Shown: positions 1-9,494 of the stretch, piece after piece
Layout of the letters: each line of letters begins with the position of its first letter
Position numbering within the stretch: the first letter of the stretch is position 1
Assembly (NCBI GenBank): GCA_965224745.1
Contig: CBDCZY010000009.1
Coordinates: forward strand, 372,001 to 436,000
Length of the DNA: 64,000 bases
Direction of reading: 5' to 3'
Origin: CBDCZY01 sp965224745
GTDB lineage: Bacteria > Pseudomonadota > Gammaproteobacteria > Methylococcales > Methylomonadaceae
Made by a program: the position numbers and the translations under genes
The notes under the pieces: generated by a model
What the model saw: only the letters and a program-made list of their open reading frames with translations
Told to the model about the DNA's origin: nothing
Database searches by the model: none

Positions 1-83
1 CCGCCCTAAAGAAGTTGACTAATCTTGTGCACGAGGAGTATAACTAATAGCAAGAGTTCATGTTAAGAATAAAGGGGATAAAT

Positions 84-503
84 ATGCTTAAGTCTGTTAA
101 TTCTAGAGATTTTATGACTGAAAATCCGGTTACTTTTCCCCCTGACACTAATATTTTTACCGTCATTCATGAACTCATAGTGCACAAGGTCTCTGGAGCA
201 ACCGTCATTGATGAAGAGAATCATTTATTAGGTGTAATATCACAAGGTGATTGTCTCAAAGCAATACTGGATGGCACCTATCATGGGTATGCCAACGGAA
301 CTGTCGAAGAAGTGATGACTACCAAAGTCGACACCATCGACCCAGGCTTGGATTTAATCGATGCAGCCCGGATACTGCTAACAACAAAAAGAGGAAGACT
401 ACCCGTAGTCGAAGATGGCAAATTCATTGGCCAGATCAGCATTCGCAGTATTTTGCGAGCAGTGAAAGAATTCGATGTGCCACCGGACCCCACGGAACGA
501 TAA
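84..503 (+). CDS. Two-CBS-domain protein
   Basis: Small cytosolic protein of 139 residues made of two CBS motifs in tandem, about residues 10-65 and 75-130. Features include FMTENPVTFPPDTNIF at the start of the first motif and a second VEEVMTTKVDTIDPGL block followed by RGRLPVVEDGKFIGQIS. CBS pairs bind adenosine nucleotides and usually act as energy sensors, but no effector domain is attached here. I chose the ATG at 84 over the one at 60 because AGGGGA lies a few bases upstream of it and residue 1 then sits just before the fold. The gene lies about 140 bp upstream of nuoA in the same orientation. A second CBS protein follows nuoN. The function is not known; a link to complex I is inference from position only. 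Confidence 0.8.
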   Translation: MLKSVNSRDFMTENPVTFPPDTNIFTVIHELIVHKVSGATVIDEENHLLGVISQGDCLKAILDGTYHGYANGTVEEVMTTKVDTIDPGLDLIDAARILLTTKRGRLPVVEDGKFIGQISIRSILRAVKEFDVPPDPTER

Positions 504-568
504 CAAATAGTAATCCCTTAATTAAAACGACTAGAAAATTAACAATAATGATGAAGTTTTAAGCGTTT

Positions 569-608
569 TCTCTACACCACACTAAAAACAGCAATGACGG
601 TGTAGAGA
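569..608 (+). promoter_or_regulatory. Perfect inverted repeat in the nuoA leader
   Basis: TCTCTACACC (569-578) and GGTGTAGAGA (599-608) are exact reverse complements separated by 20 bases, ending 32 bases before the nuoA ATG. It could be an operator for a dimeric regulator, a leader hairpin, or a weak terminator of the upstream CBS gene. No U-tract follows it, which argues against a normal terminator. Confidence 0.5.
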
Positions 609-640
609 CATGACAAACAATAAAATCACAGGATTACGTT

Positions 641-1072
641 ATGTTGTCTTTGCCTTTTTTAATCTATCTGTTCGCGGTGCTCGCATTGACCGCAACGATG
701 CTGATTATATCTCATTTACTCAATCCGAAAATCCCTCCCAGAGAAAACCCATTACCCTTTGAATCAGGCATTGTACCAACTGGTTCAACTGATCTTCGCT
801 GGACAGTTAATTATTACCTGGTAGCGATTCTTTTTGTTATTTTTGATATGGAAGCTGTGTTTCTTTACATCTGGGCTGCTGTCGTGTTGGATGCAGGCTG
901 GTCAGCTTTCTTCGGAACCTCGATGTTTGTCATTATTCTGCTGGTGGCTCTGGTTTATGAATGGCGAATGGGTGTGCTGGAGTGGGGGCATAAATTGCAA
1001 GCCAAGCAACAAATTACTAAAACCCAAAAAATGGAGAAAAGCGATGCGCTGGAAGCTGACTACTCCGGATGA
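641..1072 (+). CDS. nuoA: NADH-quinone oxidoreductase subunit A
   Basis: Membrane subunit of complex I, 143 residues with three hydrophobic helices (about residues 3-27, 66-90 and 96-118). It carries the conserved ENPLPFESGIVP loop and the acidic FDMEAVFLY motif of helix 2, both typical of the NuoA/ND3 family, which lies at the junction of the peripheral and membrane arms near the quinone site. It is the first gene of the nuo operon. Its 3' end overlaps the nuoB start by 29 bases, which suggests translational coupling. The ATG is preceded by AGGATTACGTT. Confidence 0.96.
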   Translation: MLSLPFLIYLFAVLALTATMLIISHLLNPKIPPRENPLPFESGIVPTGSTDLRWTVNYYLVAILFVIFDMEAVFLYIWAAVVLDAGWSAFFGTSMFVIILLVALVYEWRMGVLEWGHKLQAKQQITKTQKMEKSDALEADYSG

Positions 1073-1697
1073 AACCCTAGAAACTTCATCTTCATCCATT
1101 GAAGACAAATGGGTTGAAAAAAACATTCTGGTTGGCAAACTGGAAGATATGGTTGCGTGGGGCAGGAGCAATTCACTATGGCCATTTAATTTCGGCCTGT
1201 CATGCTGTTATGTGGAAATGGCAACTGCATTTACCAGTCGCCATGATATAGCCCGTTTTGGTTCTGAAGTGATACGTGCAACCCCGCGGGAAGCTGACTT
1301 GATTGTGATTTCTGGAACGCCCTTTTTGAAAATGGCGCCAGTTATTAAACATCTCTACGACCAAATCATGGAACCTAAATGGGTCATCAGCATGGGTTCT
1401 TGCGCCAATTCAGGCGGTATGTACGATGTTTATAGCGTGGTTCAAGGCGCTGATCGCTTTATGCCAGTGGATGTCTATGTTCCGGGTTGTCCACCACGTC
1501 CAGAAGCTTTGCTATATGGTCTCACTTTGCTTCAAAAAGCCATCAGCGATGGATACGATAAGCAACGACGCCCCATTGGTCATCTTGTCACGCCTGAAGA
1601 AATTGATCATTTTGCTGCTCACACGCGATCGTTACGTGATGAAAAAAATCAGCAGCGCATGGCAGCCACTGAATTAGACAGCCCCACTAAGGTGTAA
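1044..1697 (+). CDS. nuoB: NADH-quinone oxidoreductase subunit B
   Basis: Peripheral-arm subunit that holds the terminal iron-sulphur cluster N2, which passes electrons to quinone. It has 217 residues. The 4Fe-4S ligands are visible as the adjacent pair C54-C55 in LSCCYVEMA, C120 in ISMGSC and C149 in YVPGCPPRPEALLYG. The frame is open further upstream, but I chose ATG 1044 because GGAG lies seven bases before it and the protein then begins just ahead of the family's conserved region. It overlaps nuoA by 29 bases and is followed after five bases by nuoCD. Confidence 0.95.
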   Translation: MRWKLTTPDETLETSSSSIEDKWVEKNILVGKLEDMVAWGRSNSLWPFNFGLSCCYVEMATAFTSRHDIARFGSEVIRATPREADLIVISGTPFLKMAPVIKHLYDQIMEPKWVISMGSCANSGGMYDVYSVVQGADRFMPVDVYVPGCPPRPEALLYGLTLLQKAISDGYDKQRRPIGHLVTPEEIDHFAAHTRSLRDEKNQQRMAATELDSPTKV

Positions 1698-1702
1698 GCA
1701 AT

Positions 1703-3466
1703 ATGTCTGCTGTCATGGTCAAACCTCACCAAAACCAACTGATTACTGAGTTGTTGGCAAAGTTTGGCAGTCGTGATGTCACCATTCAAAACACCTGTGA
1801 TGACATTGCTACGCTTTGGGTGCCAGAAAAAAAGCTAAAAACCATTCTTAACCAGCTCAAAAGCAAACCGTATAAATTTACCATGCTGCTGGATCTATTT
1901 GCGATTGATGAGCGCTTACGAAAAAACCGCAAAGACCAGCCAAAGAGTGATTTCACCCTGGTTTATCATTTGACTTCGGTCACGAATAACCTGGATTTTC
2001 GTATCAAACTGGCTTTGACTGGTGACTATCCAATAGCGCAATCGATTACCGATTTATGGCCTAACGCCAACTGGTATGAGCGAGAAGCCTGGGATATGTT
2101 CGGAATAACATTCGATGGGCACCCACTGCTGCATCGCATCCTCACGCCACCGACTTTCGAAGGACATCCTTTACGCAAAGAATTCCCATGCCGGGCAACC
2201 GAACAAGAACCGTTTGAACTGACCCCGGAACGCCAACAAAAAGAACAAGAAGCTCTGCGTTTTATTCCCGAGGATCTGGGCATGCAACGCCAGTCCGAAA
2301 ATAACGACTTTATGTTTCTTAACCTGGGACCTAATCATCCCAGTGTACATGGTGTTTTCCGGGTAGCATTGCAACTGGACGGTGAACGTATCGTCGATGC
2401 AGTACCGGATATTGGCTATCACCATCGTGGCGCGGAAAAAATCGCTGAACGCCAGACGTGGCATGGATTTATCCCCTACACTGATCGCATTGATTATCTC
2501 GGTGGGGTGATGAATAACCTGCCTTATGTGATGGCTCTTGAAACCATGGCCGGCATTGAAGTCCCGGCACGTGCACAATGCATCCGGGTGATGTTGGTTG
2601 AATGTTTCCGCATTTTGAGTCACATGCTGTTTTACGGTACGTTTGCCCAGGATGTAGGACAGATGTCGGCGGTTTTTTATTTGTTTATCGACCGAGAAAA
2701 ACTGTTCGGTATTATTGAAGCGATCACTGGCGCACGAATGCATCCCAGTTGGTTTCGTATCGGTGGTGTGGCTCAGGATTTACCTATTGGCTGGGACAAG
2801 ATGGTCAGAGAATTTATTGACTATTTCCCTTCCAGGATGGACGAATACGATGTGATGGCCATGGAAAATTCGATCCTGAAAAAACGTACCGTTGATATTG
2901 GAGCATACACCACCGCCGAAGCTCTTGACTGGGGTATCACCGGCCCTGGACTGAGAGCCACAGGATGTGATTGGGATCTGCGTAAAAAACGCCCATACAG
3001 CGGATATGAACAATATGAGTTCGATGTTCCTGTTGCCGAAAAAGGTGACACTTATGATCGCTGCTGGGTTCGTGTACAGGAGATGCGGGAAAGCCTGCGT
3101 ATTATCAGACAATGCCTGGACAATATGCCATCCGGACCCTATAAGGCCGATCACCCGCTGACCACACCGCCAGATAATGATCGCGGCAAACACGACATCG
3201 AAACGCTAATTCAGCATTTTTTAAATGTCAGCTGGGGTCCGGTAATACCTGCTGGTGAGTGTTATAGTGCAGTTGAGGCAACGAAAGGAATTAATGGATA
3301 CTCACTGATCAGTGATGGTTCCAATACCAGTTATCGCACCCACATCAGAACACCGTCGTTTCCTCACTTACAGATGATTCCATTTCTTGGACGTGGCGTA
3401 CTGGTAGCGGATTTGATTGCTATTATTGCCAGTATTGATTTTGTGATGGCGGACGTGGATCGTTAA
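1703..3466 (+). CDS. nuoCD: NADH-quinone oxidoreductase fused subunits C/D
   Basis: A 587-residue fusion of NuoC (30 kDa subunit, about residues 10-185) and NuoD (49 kDa subunit, about residues 200-587). The NuoC part shows WYEREAWDMFGITFDGHPLL and HPLRKEFP. The NuoD part shows LGPNHPSVHGVFR, YHHRGAEK and the closing SIDFVMADVDR. The 49 kDa part forms the quinone-binding cavity together with NuoB. The fused form is the one found in E. coli and many other gammaproteobacteria, whereas many other bacteria have two genes. It sits five bases after nuoB and four bases before nuoE. Confidence 0.96.
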   Translation: MSAVMVKPHQNQLITELLAKFGSRDVTIQNTCDDIATLWVPEKKLKTILNQLKSKPYKFTMLLDLFAIDERLRKNRKDQPKSDFTLVYHLTSVTNNLDFRIKLALTGDYPIAQSITDLWPNANWYEREAWDMFGITFDGHPLLHRILTPPTFEGHPLRKEFPCRATEQEPFELTPERQQKEQEALRFIPEDLGMQRQSENNDFMFLNLGPNHPSVHGVFRVALQLDGERIVDAVPDIGYHHRGAEKIAERQTWHGFIPYTDRIDYLGGVMNNLPYVMALETMAGIEVPARAQCIRVMLVECFRILSHMLFYGTFAQDVGQMSAVFYLFIDREKLFGIIEAITGARMHPSWFRIGGVAQDLPIGWDKMVREFIDYFPSRMDEYDVMAMENSILKKRTVDIGAYTTAEALDWGITGPGLRATGCDWDLRKKRPYSGYEQYEFDVPVAEKGDTYDRCWVRVQEMRESLRIIRQCLDNMPSGPYKADHPLTTPPDNDRGKHDIETLIQHFLNVSWGPVIPAGECYSAVEATKGINGYSLISDGSNTSYRTHIRTPSFPHLQMIPFLGRGVLVADLIAIIASIDFVMADVDR

Positions 3467-3470
3467 ACAG

Positions 3471-4007
3471 ATGACAGATATAAACGATAACAACAATGTG
3501 CAAATAGTACAACTAACAGAACAAGAACGTTCCGAACTTGATCATATGCTTGATCATTACCCGGTCGCTTCCGGCGCAAGCATTGATGCACTAAAAATGA
3601 TTCAAAAATTTCATGGTTGGGTCAGTGATCAACATCTGGCCGCTTTAGCCAGCTATATGCAAATACCAGTAGCAGAACTGGAATCAGTCGCCACATTTTA
3701 TAATTTAATCTTTCGTAAACCGGTTGGGGACAATTTAGTCCACCCATGTGATGGCTTCAGCTGCATGGTAATGGGCTATCGAAAAGTACACCAAAATCTC
3801 AAGCAAGCACTTAATGTCAATGACGGCGAGACTACCGGGGACAAGTCTTATACATTGATCCCATTACCTTGTCTGGGCGCATGCGACAAAGCACCAGTGT
3901 TACTGATTAACGATATGTTATATGAAAACGTTAACCCTGATGATGTGGACGATATCATTCAAACTGTATCAGAGCGAACCGTGACAACGAAGGTGCATTC
4001 ATCATGA
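3471..4007 (+). CDS. nuoE: NADH-quinone oxidoreductase subunit E
   Basis: A 178-residue, 24 kDa-type subunit of the NADH-oxidising module, holding the 2Fe-2S cluster N1a. The four ligands are visible as C93-x4-C98 (HPCDGFSC) and C134-x3-C138 (PCLGACDKAP). The N-terminal helical domain contains the family motif VATFYNLIF. The stop overlaps the nuoF start in an ATGA arrangement at 4004-4007, implying coupled translation. The N-terminal 15 residues are rich in Asn and Asp and look poorly conserved. Confidence 0.95.
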   Translation: MTDINDNNNVQIVQLTEQERSELDHMLDHYPVASGASIDALKMIQKFHGWVSDQHLAALASYMQIPVAELESVATFYNLIFRKPVGDNLVHPCDGFSCMVMGYRKVHQNLKQALNVNDGETTGDKSYTLIPLPCLGACDKAPVLLINDMLYENVNPDDVDDIIQTVSERTVTTKVHSS

Positions 4008-5296
4008 CTAACGCGCAGCCCAGCCTTCCATTAACTCAATATTGCACTTCGGAGCAACCTTTAACGTTAAGTGCCTATCAGCAACAAGGGGGCTACTCAG
4101 GGTTTAAAACCGCACTAGAGCAAACACCTGAAAGGGTTTTGGAAACCATCAAGGATTCCAGACTTCGAGGCCGTGGCGGTGCAGGTTTTCCGACCGGATT
4201 AAAATGGAGCTTCGTACCCCAAGGTGACAATGCACCAAGTCCTAAATATCTGGTAGCCAACGGGGACGAAATGGAGCCCGGCGCGTTTAAAGACCGCTAC
4301 CTGTTGGAGCAAGCACCACATCAGCTCATTGAAGGCATGTTGATTGCCGCACACACCATAGGCGCCAGTATCGGTTATATCTTTTTACGGTATGAATACC
4401 ATATGGCTGCCAAACGAATCGAAAATGCACTTCAGGAATGTTATCAAGCAGGCTTACTGGGTAACAAAATACAAGGGTCTGAACTGACATTCGACCTTCA
4501 TATCCATACCAGCGCAGGCCGCTATATTTGTGGTGAGGAAACAGCGTTAATTAATGCCCTGGAAGGTAAGCGAGCAAACCCCAGAGCCAAACCACCATAC
4601 CCACAAGTTGCAGGTTTATGGGGCAAGCCTACTATTGTTAACAATATTGAGACTTTTTTCTGTTTACCTGGAATTGTCCAGTATGGTGCGGACTGGTTTC
4701 AACAACTGGGGCGTCACAAAGACAGTGGTACCAAACTGTTTGGTGTCAGCGGACGTGTCAAAAAACCTGGGCTATGGGAATTACCGATGGGAACAACAAT
4801 CCGGGAAATTATTGAAGAGCACGCTGGAGGGATGTGCGATGGCTATCAATTACGCGGTTTAATACCAGGTGGTGGCTCTACAGATTTTTTGTTACCTGAA
4901 CATTTAGATACACCAATGGACTATGATGAAATTGGCAATGTTGGCAGTCGCATGGGTACCGGCACGATCACTGTACTGGACGATCAGTTTTGTCCGGTCG
5001 ATATGGTGCATAATCTGGTGGCTTTTTTTGCTCAGGAATCCTGCGGCTGGTGTACGCCGTGTCGAGATGGATTACCCTCTGCAACCTATGTGTTGGAGCA
5101 GATAGAGACCGGGCACGGCAAACCGGAAGATATGACCTTTCTTGAGGATATAGTCGACTTTGTCGCTCCTGGAAATACTTTTTGTGCACTGGCTCCAGGT
5201 GCAGCAGAACCATTGCAAAGTGCGCTGAAATATTTTCGCGATGATTTTGATCAACATATAAAAGATGGCTGCTGTCCTTATCAGGCAGTGCAGTGA
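4004..5296 (+). CDS. nuoF: NADH-quinone oxidoreductase subunit F (NADH-binding)
   Basis: Subunit that binds FMN and NADH and carries 4Fe-4S cluster N3, 430 residues. Visible landmarks are the glycine-rich RGRGGAGFPTGLKW near residue 55, YICGEETALINALEGKR, the KPTIVNNIETF segment, and the cluster motif ESCGWCTPCRDG near residue 348 with the fourth Cys in NTFCALAPGA about 40 residues later. It overlaps nuoE by four bases. The 54-base gap to nuoG is the longest inside the operon. Confidence 0.96.
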   Translation: MTNAQPSLPLTQYCTSEQPLTLSAYQQQGGYSGFKTALEQTPERVLETIKDSRLRGRGGAGFPTGLKWSFVPQGDNAPSPKYLVANGDEMEPGAFKDRYLLEQAPHQLIEGMLIAAHTIGASIGYIFLRYEYHMAAKRIENALQECYQAGLLGNKIQGSELTFDLHIHTSAGRYICGEETALINALEGKRANPRAKPPYPQVAGLWGKPTIVNNIETFFCLPGIVQYGADWFQQLGRHKDSGTKLFGVSGRVKKPGLWELPMGTTIREIIEEHAGGMCDGYQLRGLIPGGGSTDFLLPEHLDTPMDYDEIGNVGSRMGTGTITVLDDQFCPVDMVHNLVAFFAQESCGWCTPCRDGLPSATYVLEQIETGHGKPEDMTFLEDIVDFVAPGNTFCALAPGAAEPLQSALKYFRDDFDQHIKDGCCPYQAVQ

Positions 5297-5350
5297 CAAA
5301 CACTTAATACGGTATTCAGGCAAGCAAAAACAAAAAATTAGGATACAGGA

Positions 5351-8008
5351 ATGGCTACAATAATCATTGACGGCGCGAAGCACGAAGTCGAAACAGATCA
5401 AAACCTGCTGCAAGCCTGTCAGACTTTGGGTCTGGATGTCCCTTATTTCTGCTGGCATCCTGCCATGGGTTCTGTTGGTTCCTGCCGCCAATGTGCTGTA
5501 ACCCTGTTTAAAGATGCCGAAGACAAGCAAGGCCGTTTGACAATGAGCTGTATGACACCCGTAACTGATGGTCAAATTCTCGCACTAAATAATCCTGACA
5601 TCATTAAATTCCGGGACATGCAGATTGAAGCGTTAATGATCAATCACCCCCATGATTGCCCCGTGTGTGAAGAAGGTGGCGAATGCCATTTGCAGGATAT
5701 GACTTTGATGAGCGGTCATGTGAAACGCCGCTTTCGGGGTCCAAAACAAACTCACGTTAACCAATACCTTGGTCCATTCATCGGCCATGAAATGAACCGC
5801 TGTATCGCCTGTTATCGATGTGTACGCTATTATCGTGATTACAGCGGTGGGACAGATTTTGACGTGTTTGCCTCGCGTAATAATGTTTATTTTGGTCGTG
5901 CTGAAGATGGCGACCTGGAAAATGAATTTAGCGGTAACCTGGTTGAAGTATGCCCAACCGGGGTATTTACAGACAAAACCTATAGTCAACATTATGTTCG
6001 TAAATGGGATTTACAGTCCGCACCTTCTATTTGCACTCAGTGCAGCCTTGGCTGTAACACCTTTCCAGCCGAACGTAATGGCATCTTGCGACGCATTACC
6101 AACCGCTATCACCCAGATATCAATGGTTATTTTCTATGTGATAGAGGGCGCTTTGGTTATGATTTTGTTAATCATTCTGAACGTTTAACACAGCCATGGC
6201 AACGCAATACAGAACAGCGCTCGACTGATAAAATCACTACACAACAAGCCCAGCAGCGTCTACGCGAACTAGCAAAATCCTCCTCTGTGCTTGCCGTTGG
6301 CTCAGCGCGTACATCGCTTGAAAATAATTTCGCTTTACGTCAGTTGGTCGGTAAAGACAATTTTTATGCAGATTGCAGCCAACAAGTATTGCGTCAGATC
6401 CAGGTTCTGAGTCAATGTCATCAGTACGGTCTCTTGCCCAGTTCGTCTTTGCAAACACTGGAATCTTCTGATACTGCTTTATTAATTGGTGAAGACATCA
6501 CTCAGACCGCGCCGCGTATCGCTTTATCGTTACGCCAAATGACAGGCAATGCCGGCAAGCAAAAAGCTGCAGAGATGGGCATTGCAGCTTGGCAAGATGC
6601 GGAAGTCAGAAATATCTGCCAGCAGCTCAAATCACCGCTGCATATCATCAGCAGCCATGCAACACGACTGGATGATGCTGCCGTTAACACCCTCTGTTTA
6701 TCGCCTGCGCAGCAAGTGACGCTGATAAATGAAATTGATGCCTTACTCAACAACTCTATTGATGCAGGTGTTGCCAGTAGGCAAGCGCGCAATATTGTAA
6801 AAGACCTTCAAACGGCCAAACAACCTATTCTCGTTACCGGTGTTCATACGGATTCTGAAGCCTTATTGCGAGCTACTATCCAGCTCGGTCAAACCCTGTA
6901 TCGACTCAATAGTCGCACTGGTTTTATTTGTGCCTTACCACAGGCGAACAGCATGGGATTGGCTTTGCTCACGGCAACCGAGCATAACCTCGATACAGCA
7001 TTGAAAAAAATTGAAAAATCACCCCCCAAAACATTGATCCTGCTGGAAACCGATCTTTACCGCTACTGTTCCGAACAGTTGCTGGAGCCATTACTGAATA
7101 ACATAGAAAACATCGTTGTACTCGATCATCTGCTGACCCCCACTGCACAATCAGCCGACCTGTTACTACCCACTACCAGCTTTGCAGAAATGCATGGCAG
7201 CTGGGTCAATTATGAAGGACGAGTGCAAGCTGCAACATCCTGCTTCCCAGCCCCTGATGAACGCCGACCTGGGCATCTATGGTTTAATGCTGAAACTGAT
7301 TTTCACTCCTTACTAATTGAAGTTGCCGACTGTGAAGCGCAACTGAAGTCTTTACCTTCATTGTTTACGCCTCAATCAGAAGGTTTTCATCTGGCCAGAC
7401 AAACAATTAGAGCTACCGGCAGAGCAGCGGTCAAAGCGGTTACCAATGTACGAGAACAACAACCGCAACAAGACCCCGACTCACCTTATCAATATTCACC
7501 TGAAGGTGCAGCTACCTTGCCTGAGCAACCACCTGCTTATCTGTGGCATCCCAACTGGAATTCCAACGAGTCACTGAACCGATTTCAAGAAGAGATTAAT
7601 GGCCCCATCCGTGGATCTCATCCTGGCATTTTATTACACGAAAAAGCATCAGTAGTACCAAGCACCGACACGACCCAACCTGGATATTTGTTACAGGACA
7701 GCAGTAAGCCCATAGCAGAAGGTAAATTACAACTATTAGCGGATTACAATATTTTTAGAGATGAAGAACTCAGCAGCTATGTTTCTGCGATTCAGCAGCG
7801 TACGCCGCAAGCAGCAATCAAAATGAATCTTCAACAGGTCAAACAATCACATTGCGAGGGTGCTGATAAACTAAAAATTAAAGCCCCTGCAGGTTCTTGC
7901 ATATTACCTTTATATATAGACGACTCCGTACCTGATGGTGTTGCACTGGTTCCCACAAACCTGCTGCAACAGCTCGGCTCGGTTGTGCAGTTGGAAAGGG
8001 CTGAATAA
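5351..8008 (+). CDS. nuoG: NADH-quinone oxidoreductase subunit G
   Basis: Large 885-residue subunit of the peripheral arm. The N-terminus is a ferredoxin-like 2Fe-2S domain (FCWHPAMGSVGSCRQC, then SCMTP). Next come the His-ligated cluster motif HPHDCPVCEEGGECHLQD, the 4Fe-4S ligands NRCIACYRCVRYYRD and EVCPTG, and then a molybdopterin-oxidoreductase-like domain that opens with ICTQCSLGCN. That last CxxCxxxC, with a Cys in YFLCDRG, matches the N7 cluster present in E. coli-type NuoG. The C-terminal third is divergent and degenerate, as is usual for the family. The TAA overlaps the nuoH ATG by one base. Confidence 0.95.
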   Translation: MATIIIDGAKHEVETDQNLLQACQTLGLDVPYFCWHPAMGSVGSCRQCAVTLFKDAEDKQGRLTMSCMTPVTDGQILALNNPDIIKFRDMQIEALMINHPHDCPVCEEGGECHLQDMTLMSGHVKRRFRGPKQTHVNQYLGPFIGHEMNRCIACYRCVRYYRDYSGGTDFDVFASRNNVYFGRAEDGDLENEFSGNLVEVCPTGVFTDKTYSQHYVRKWDLQSAPSICTQCSLGCNTFPAERNGILRRITNRYHPDINGYFLCDRGRFGYDFVNHSERLTQPWQRNTEQRSTDKITTQQAQQRLRELAKSSSVLAVGSARTSLENNFALRQLVGKDNFYADCSQQVLRQIQVLSQCHQYGLLPSSSLQTLESSDTALLIGEDITQTAPRIALSLRQMTGNAGKQKAAEMGIAAWQDAEVRNICQQLKSPLHIISSHATRLDDAAVNTLCLSPAQQVTLINEIDALLNNSIDAGVASRQARNIVKDLQTAKQPILVTGVHTDSEALLRATIQLGQTLYRLNSRTGFICALPQANSMGLALLTATEHNLDTALKKIEKSPPKTLILLETDLYRYCSEQLLEPLLNNIENIVVLDHLLTPTAQSADLLLPTTSFAEMHGSWVNYEGRVQAATSCFPAPDERRPGHLWFNAETDFHSLLIEVADCEAQLKSLPSLFTPQSEGFHLARQTIRATGRAAVKAVTNVREQQPQQDPDSPYQYSPEGAATLPEQPPAYLWHPNWNSNESLNRFQEEINGPIRGSHPGILLHEKASVVPSTDTTQPGYLLQDSSKPIAEGKLQLLADYNIFRDEELSSYVSAIQQRTPQAAIKMNLQQVKQSHCEGADKLKIKAPAGSCILPLYIDDSVPDGVALVPTNLLQQLGSVVQLERAE

Positions 8009-8949
8009 TGCTTGAACTAATCACTCCGCTGATTATTCTAGTGATACTACTGACCGTCGGTGGGTGGTTGACGTGGGTCGAGCGTCGTTTACTCGGGTTA
8101 TGGCAGGATCGTTGCGGACCAAACCGGGTCGGGCCTTTAGGCTTACTGCAAGTGGTTGCAGATATGATCAAAATCTTCACCAAGGAAGACTGGATTCCAC
8201 CCTTTGCTGATAAAGTCATATTTGTTATCGCACCGATGATTGTCATGAGTTTGATGTTACTGGGCTTTGCCATTATCCCATTCTCTCCGACTCTACAAAT
8301 TACTGACTTCGACAATGGCATTCTGTTTTTGTTGGCGCTCAGTTCGTTGGCGGTTTATAGCGTCATGTTGGCCGGCTTTTCCTCAAACAGTAAGTATGCC
8401 CTGCTGGGGGCTTTACGCGCCACCGCCCAAATGATCAGCTATGAAGTGTTTATGGGTTTATCACTGATGGGAGTGGTTATTTTGGCGGGAAGTTTCAGCT
8501 TGCGTGACATCGTCGACGCCCAGGAAAATCTATGGTTCTGTATTCCGCAAGCCCCTGCTCTGGTGATTTTTATAATAGCAGGCATTGCTGAAACCCACCG
8601 TGCACCTTTTGATTTACCAGAGGCCGAGCACGAAATTGTCGCCGGTTTTCACACTGAATATTCGAGTATGAAATTTGGCATGTTTTTCATTGGTGAATAT
8701 CTGGGTGTATTGTTGATATCAGCAATGATAGTCACTCTTTTTTTTGGCGGCTGGCAAGGACCCTGGTTACCCCCTCTCGCCTGGTTTATTCTGAAAGTTA
8801 CTGCATTCGTGATGTTTTTTATTCTGTTACGAGCGGCTATACCGCGTCCACGCTACGACCAGCTAATGGCGTATGGGTGGAAATATATGTTGCCACTGGC
8901 ATTGCTCAACTTGTTACTGACCGGCGCCTGGAAGCTGGCAATGGGCTAA
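8008..8949 (+). CDS. nuoH: NADH-quinone oxidoreductase subunit H
   Basis: Integral membrane subunit of 313 residues with about eight hydrophobic helices, forming much of the quinone chamber at the foot of the peripheral arm. Conserved stretches include WVERRLLGLWQDRCGPNRVGP near the N-terminus, ALRATAQMISYE, AETHRAPFDLPEAEHEIVAG with its cluster of acidic residues, and PRPRYDQLM near the end. It follows nuoG with a one-base overlap (TAATG) and precedes nuoI by 29 bases. Confidence 0.96.
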   Translation: MLELITPLIILVILLTVGGWLTWVERRLLGLWQDRCGPNRVGPLGLLQVVADMIKIFTKEDWIPPFADKVIFVIAPMIVMSLMLLGFAIIPFSPTLQITDFDNGILFLLALSSLAVYSVMLAGFSSNSKYALLGALRATAQMISYEVFMGLSLMGVVILAGSFSLRDIVDAQENLWFCIPQAPALVIFIIAGIAETHRAPFDLPEAEHEIVAGFHTEYSSMKFGMFFIGEYLGVLLISAMIVTLFFGGWQGPWLPPLAWFILKVTAFVMFFILLRAAIPRPRYDQLMAYGWKYMLPLALLNLLLTGAWKLAMG

Positions 8950-8978
8950 TGACTTTCTAAGATGGGAGAGATGATCAA

Positions 8979-9494
8979 ATGAAAAGCCAAATCAATACCT
9001 TGATTGCGATCCTCAAGCATACCTTCACCAAGATCGACACGTTAGAGTATCCAGAACAAAAGCCCTACCTGGCACCCCGTTACCGGGGCCGTATTGTATT
9101 AACCAAAGACCCAGATGGTGAGGAACGCTGTGTTGCCTGTAACCTGTGTTCAGTTGCGTGTCCGGTTGATTGCATTGCCGTACAAAAAACTGAAGGCGAA
9201 GACGGCCGCTGGTTGGCAGATACCTTTGACATCAATTTTTCACGTTGTATTCTTTGCGGTTTTTGTGAGGAAGCGTGTCCGACTCATGCCATACAACTGA
9301 CACCAGATATCGAGATGGGCGAATACGATCGTCAGAACCTGGTTTATCGAAAAGAGCATTTGCTAATCAACGGTACCGGCAAATATCATGATTACAACTT
9401 TTACAAGGTCGCTGGCAAAGCCATAGCGGGCAAGGCAAAAGGTGAGGCTGAAAACGAACAGCCCCCGGTTGATTTGAGGAGCTTATTACCATGA
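8979..9494 (+). CDS. nuoI: NADH-quinone oxidoreductase subunit I (ferredoxin-like)
   Basis: A 171-residue subunit with two 4Fe-4S clusters (N6a and N6b). They are seen as CVACNLCSVACPVDC and CILCGFCEEACPTHA, the duplicated CxxCxxCxxxCP motif. It links the N5 and N2 ends of the electron chain. The family motif APRYRGRIVLTKDPDGEERC precedes the first cluster. A GGGAGAG ribosome site precedes the ATG at 8979. It overlaps nuoJ by four bases (ATGA). Confidence 0.96.
   Translation: MKSQINTLIAILKHTFTKIDTLEYPEQKPYLAPRYRGRIVLTKDPDGEERCVACNLCSVACPVDCIAVQKTEGEDGRWLADTFDINFSRCILCGFCEEACPTHAIQLTPDIEMGEYDRQNLVYRKEHLLINGTGKYHDYNFYKVAGKAIAGKAKGEAENEQPPVDLRSLLP

Noticed and set aside
834..1697. Longer nuoB starting at 834
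   Set aside because: The extra 70 residues are out-of-frame nuoA sequence, while ATG 1044 has a ribosome site and gives the family length.
2171..2743. 190-residue minus-strand open frame opposite nuoCD
   Set aside because: It lies wholly inside a clearly coding, conserved gene on the other strand and shows no family features; it is a shadow frame.
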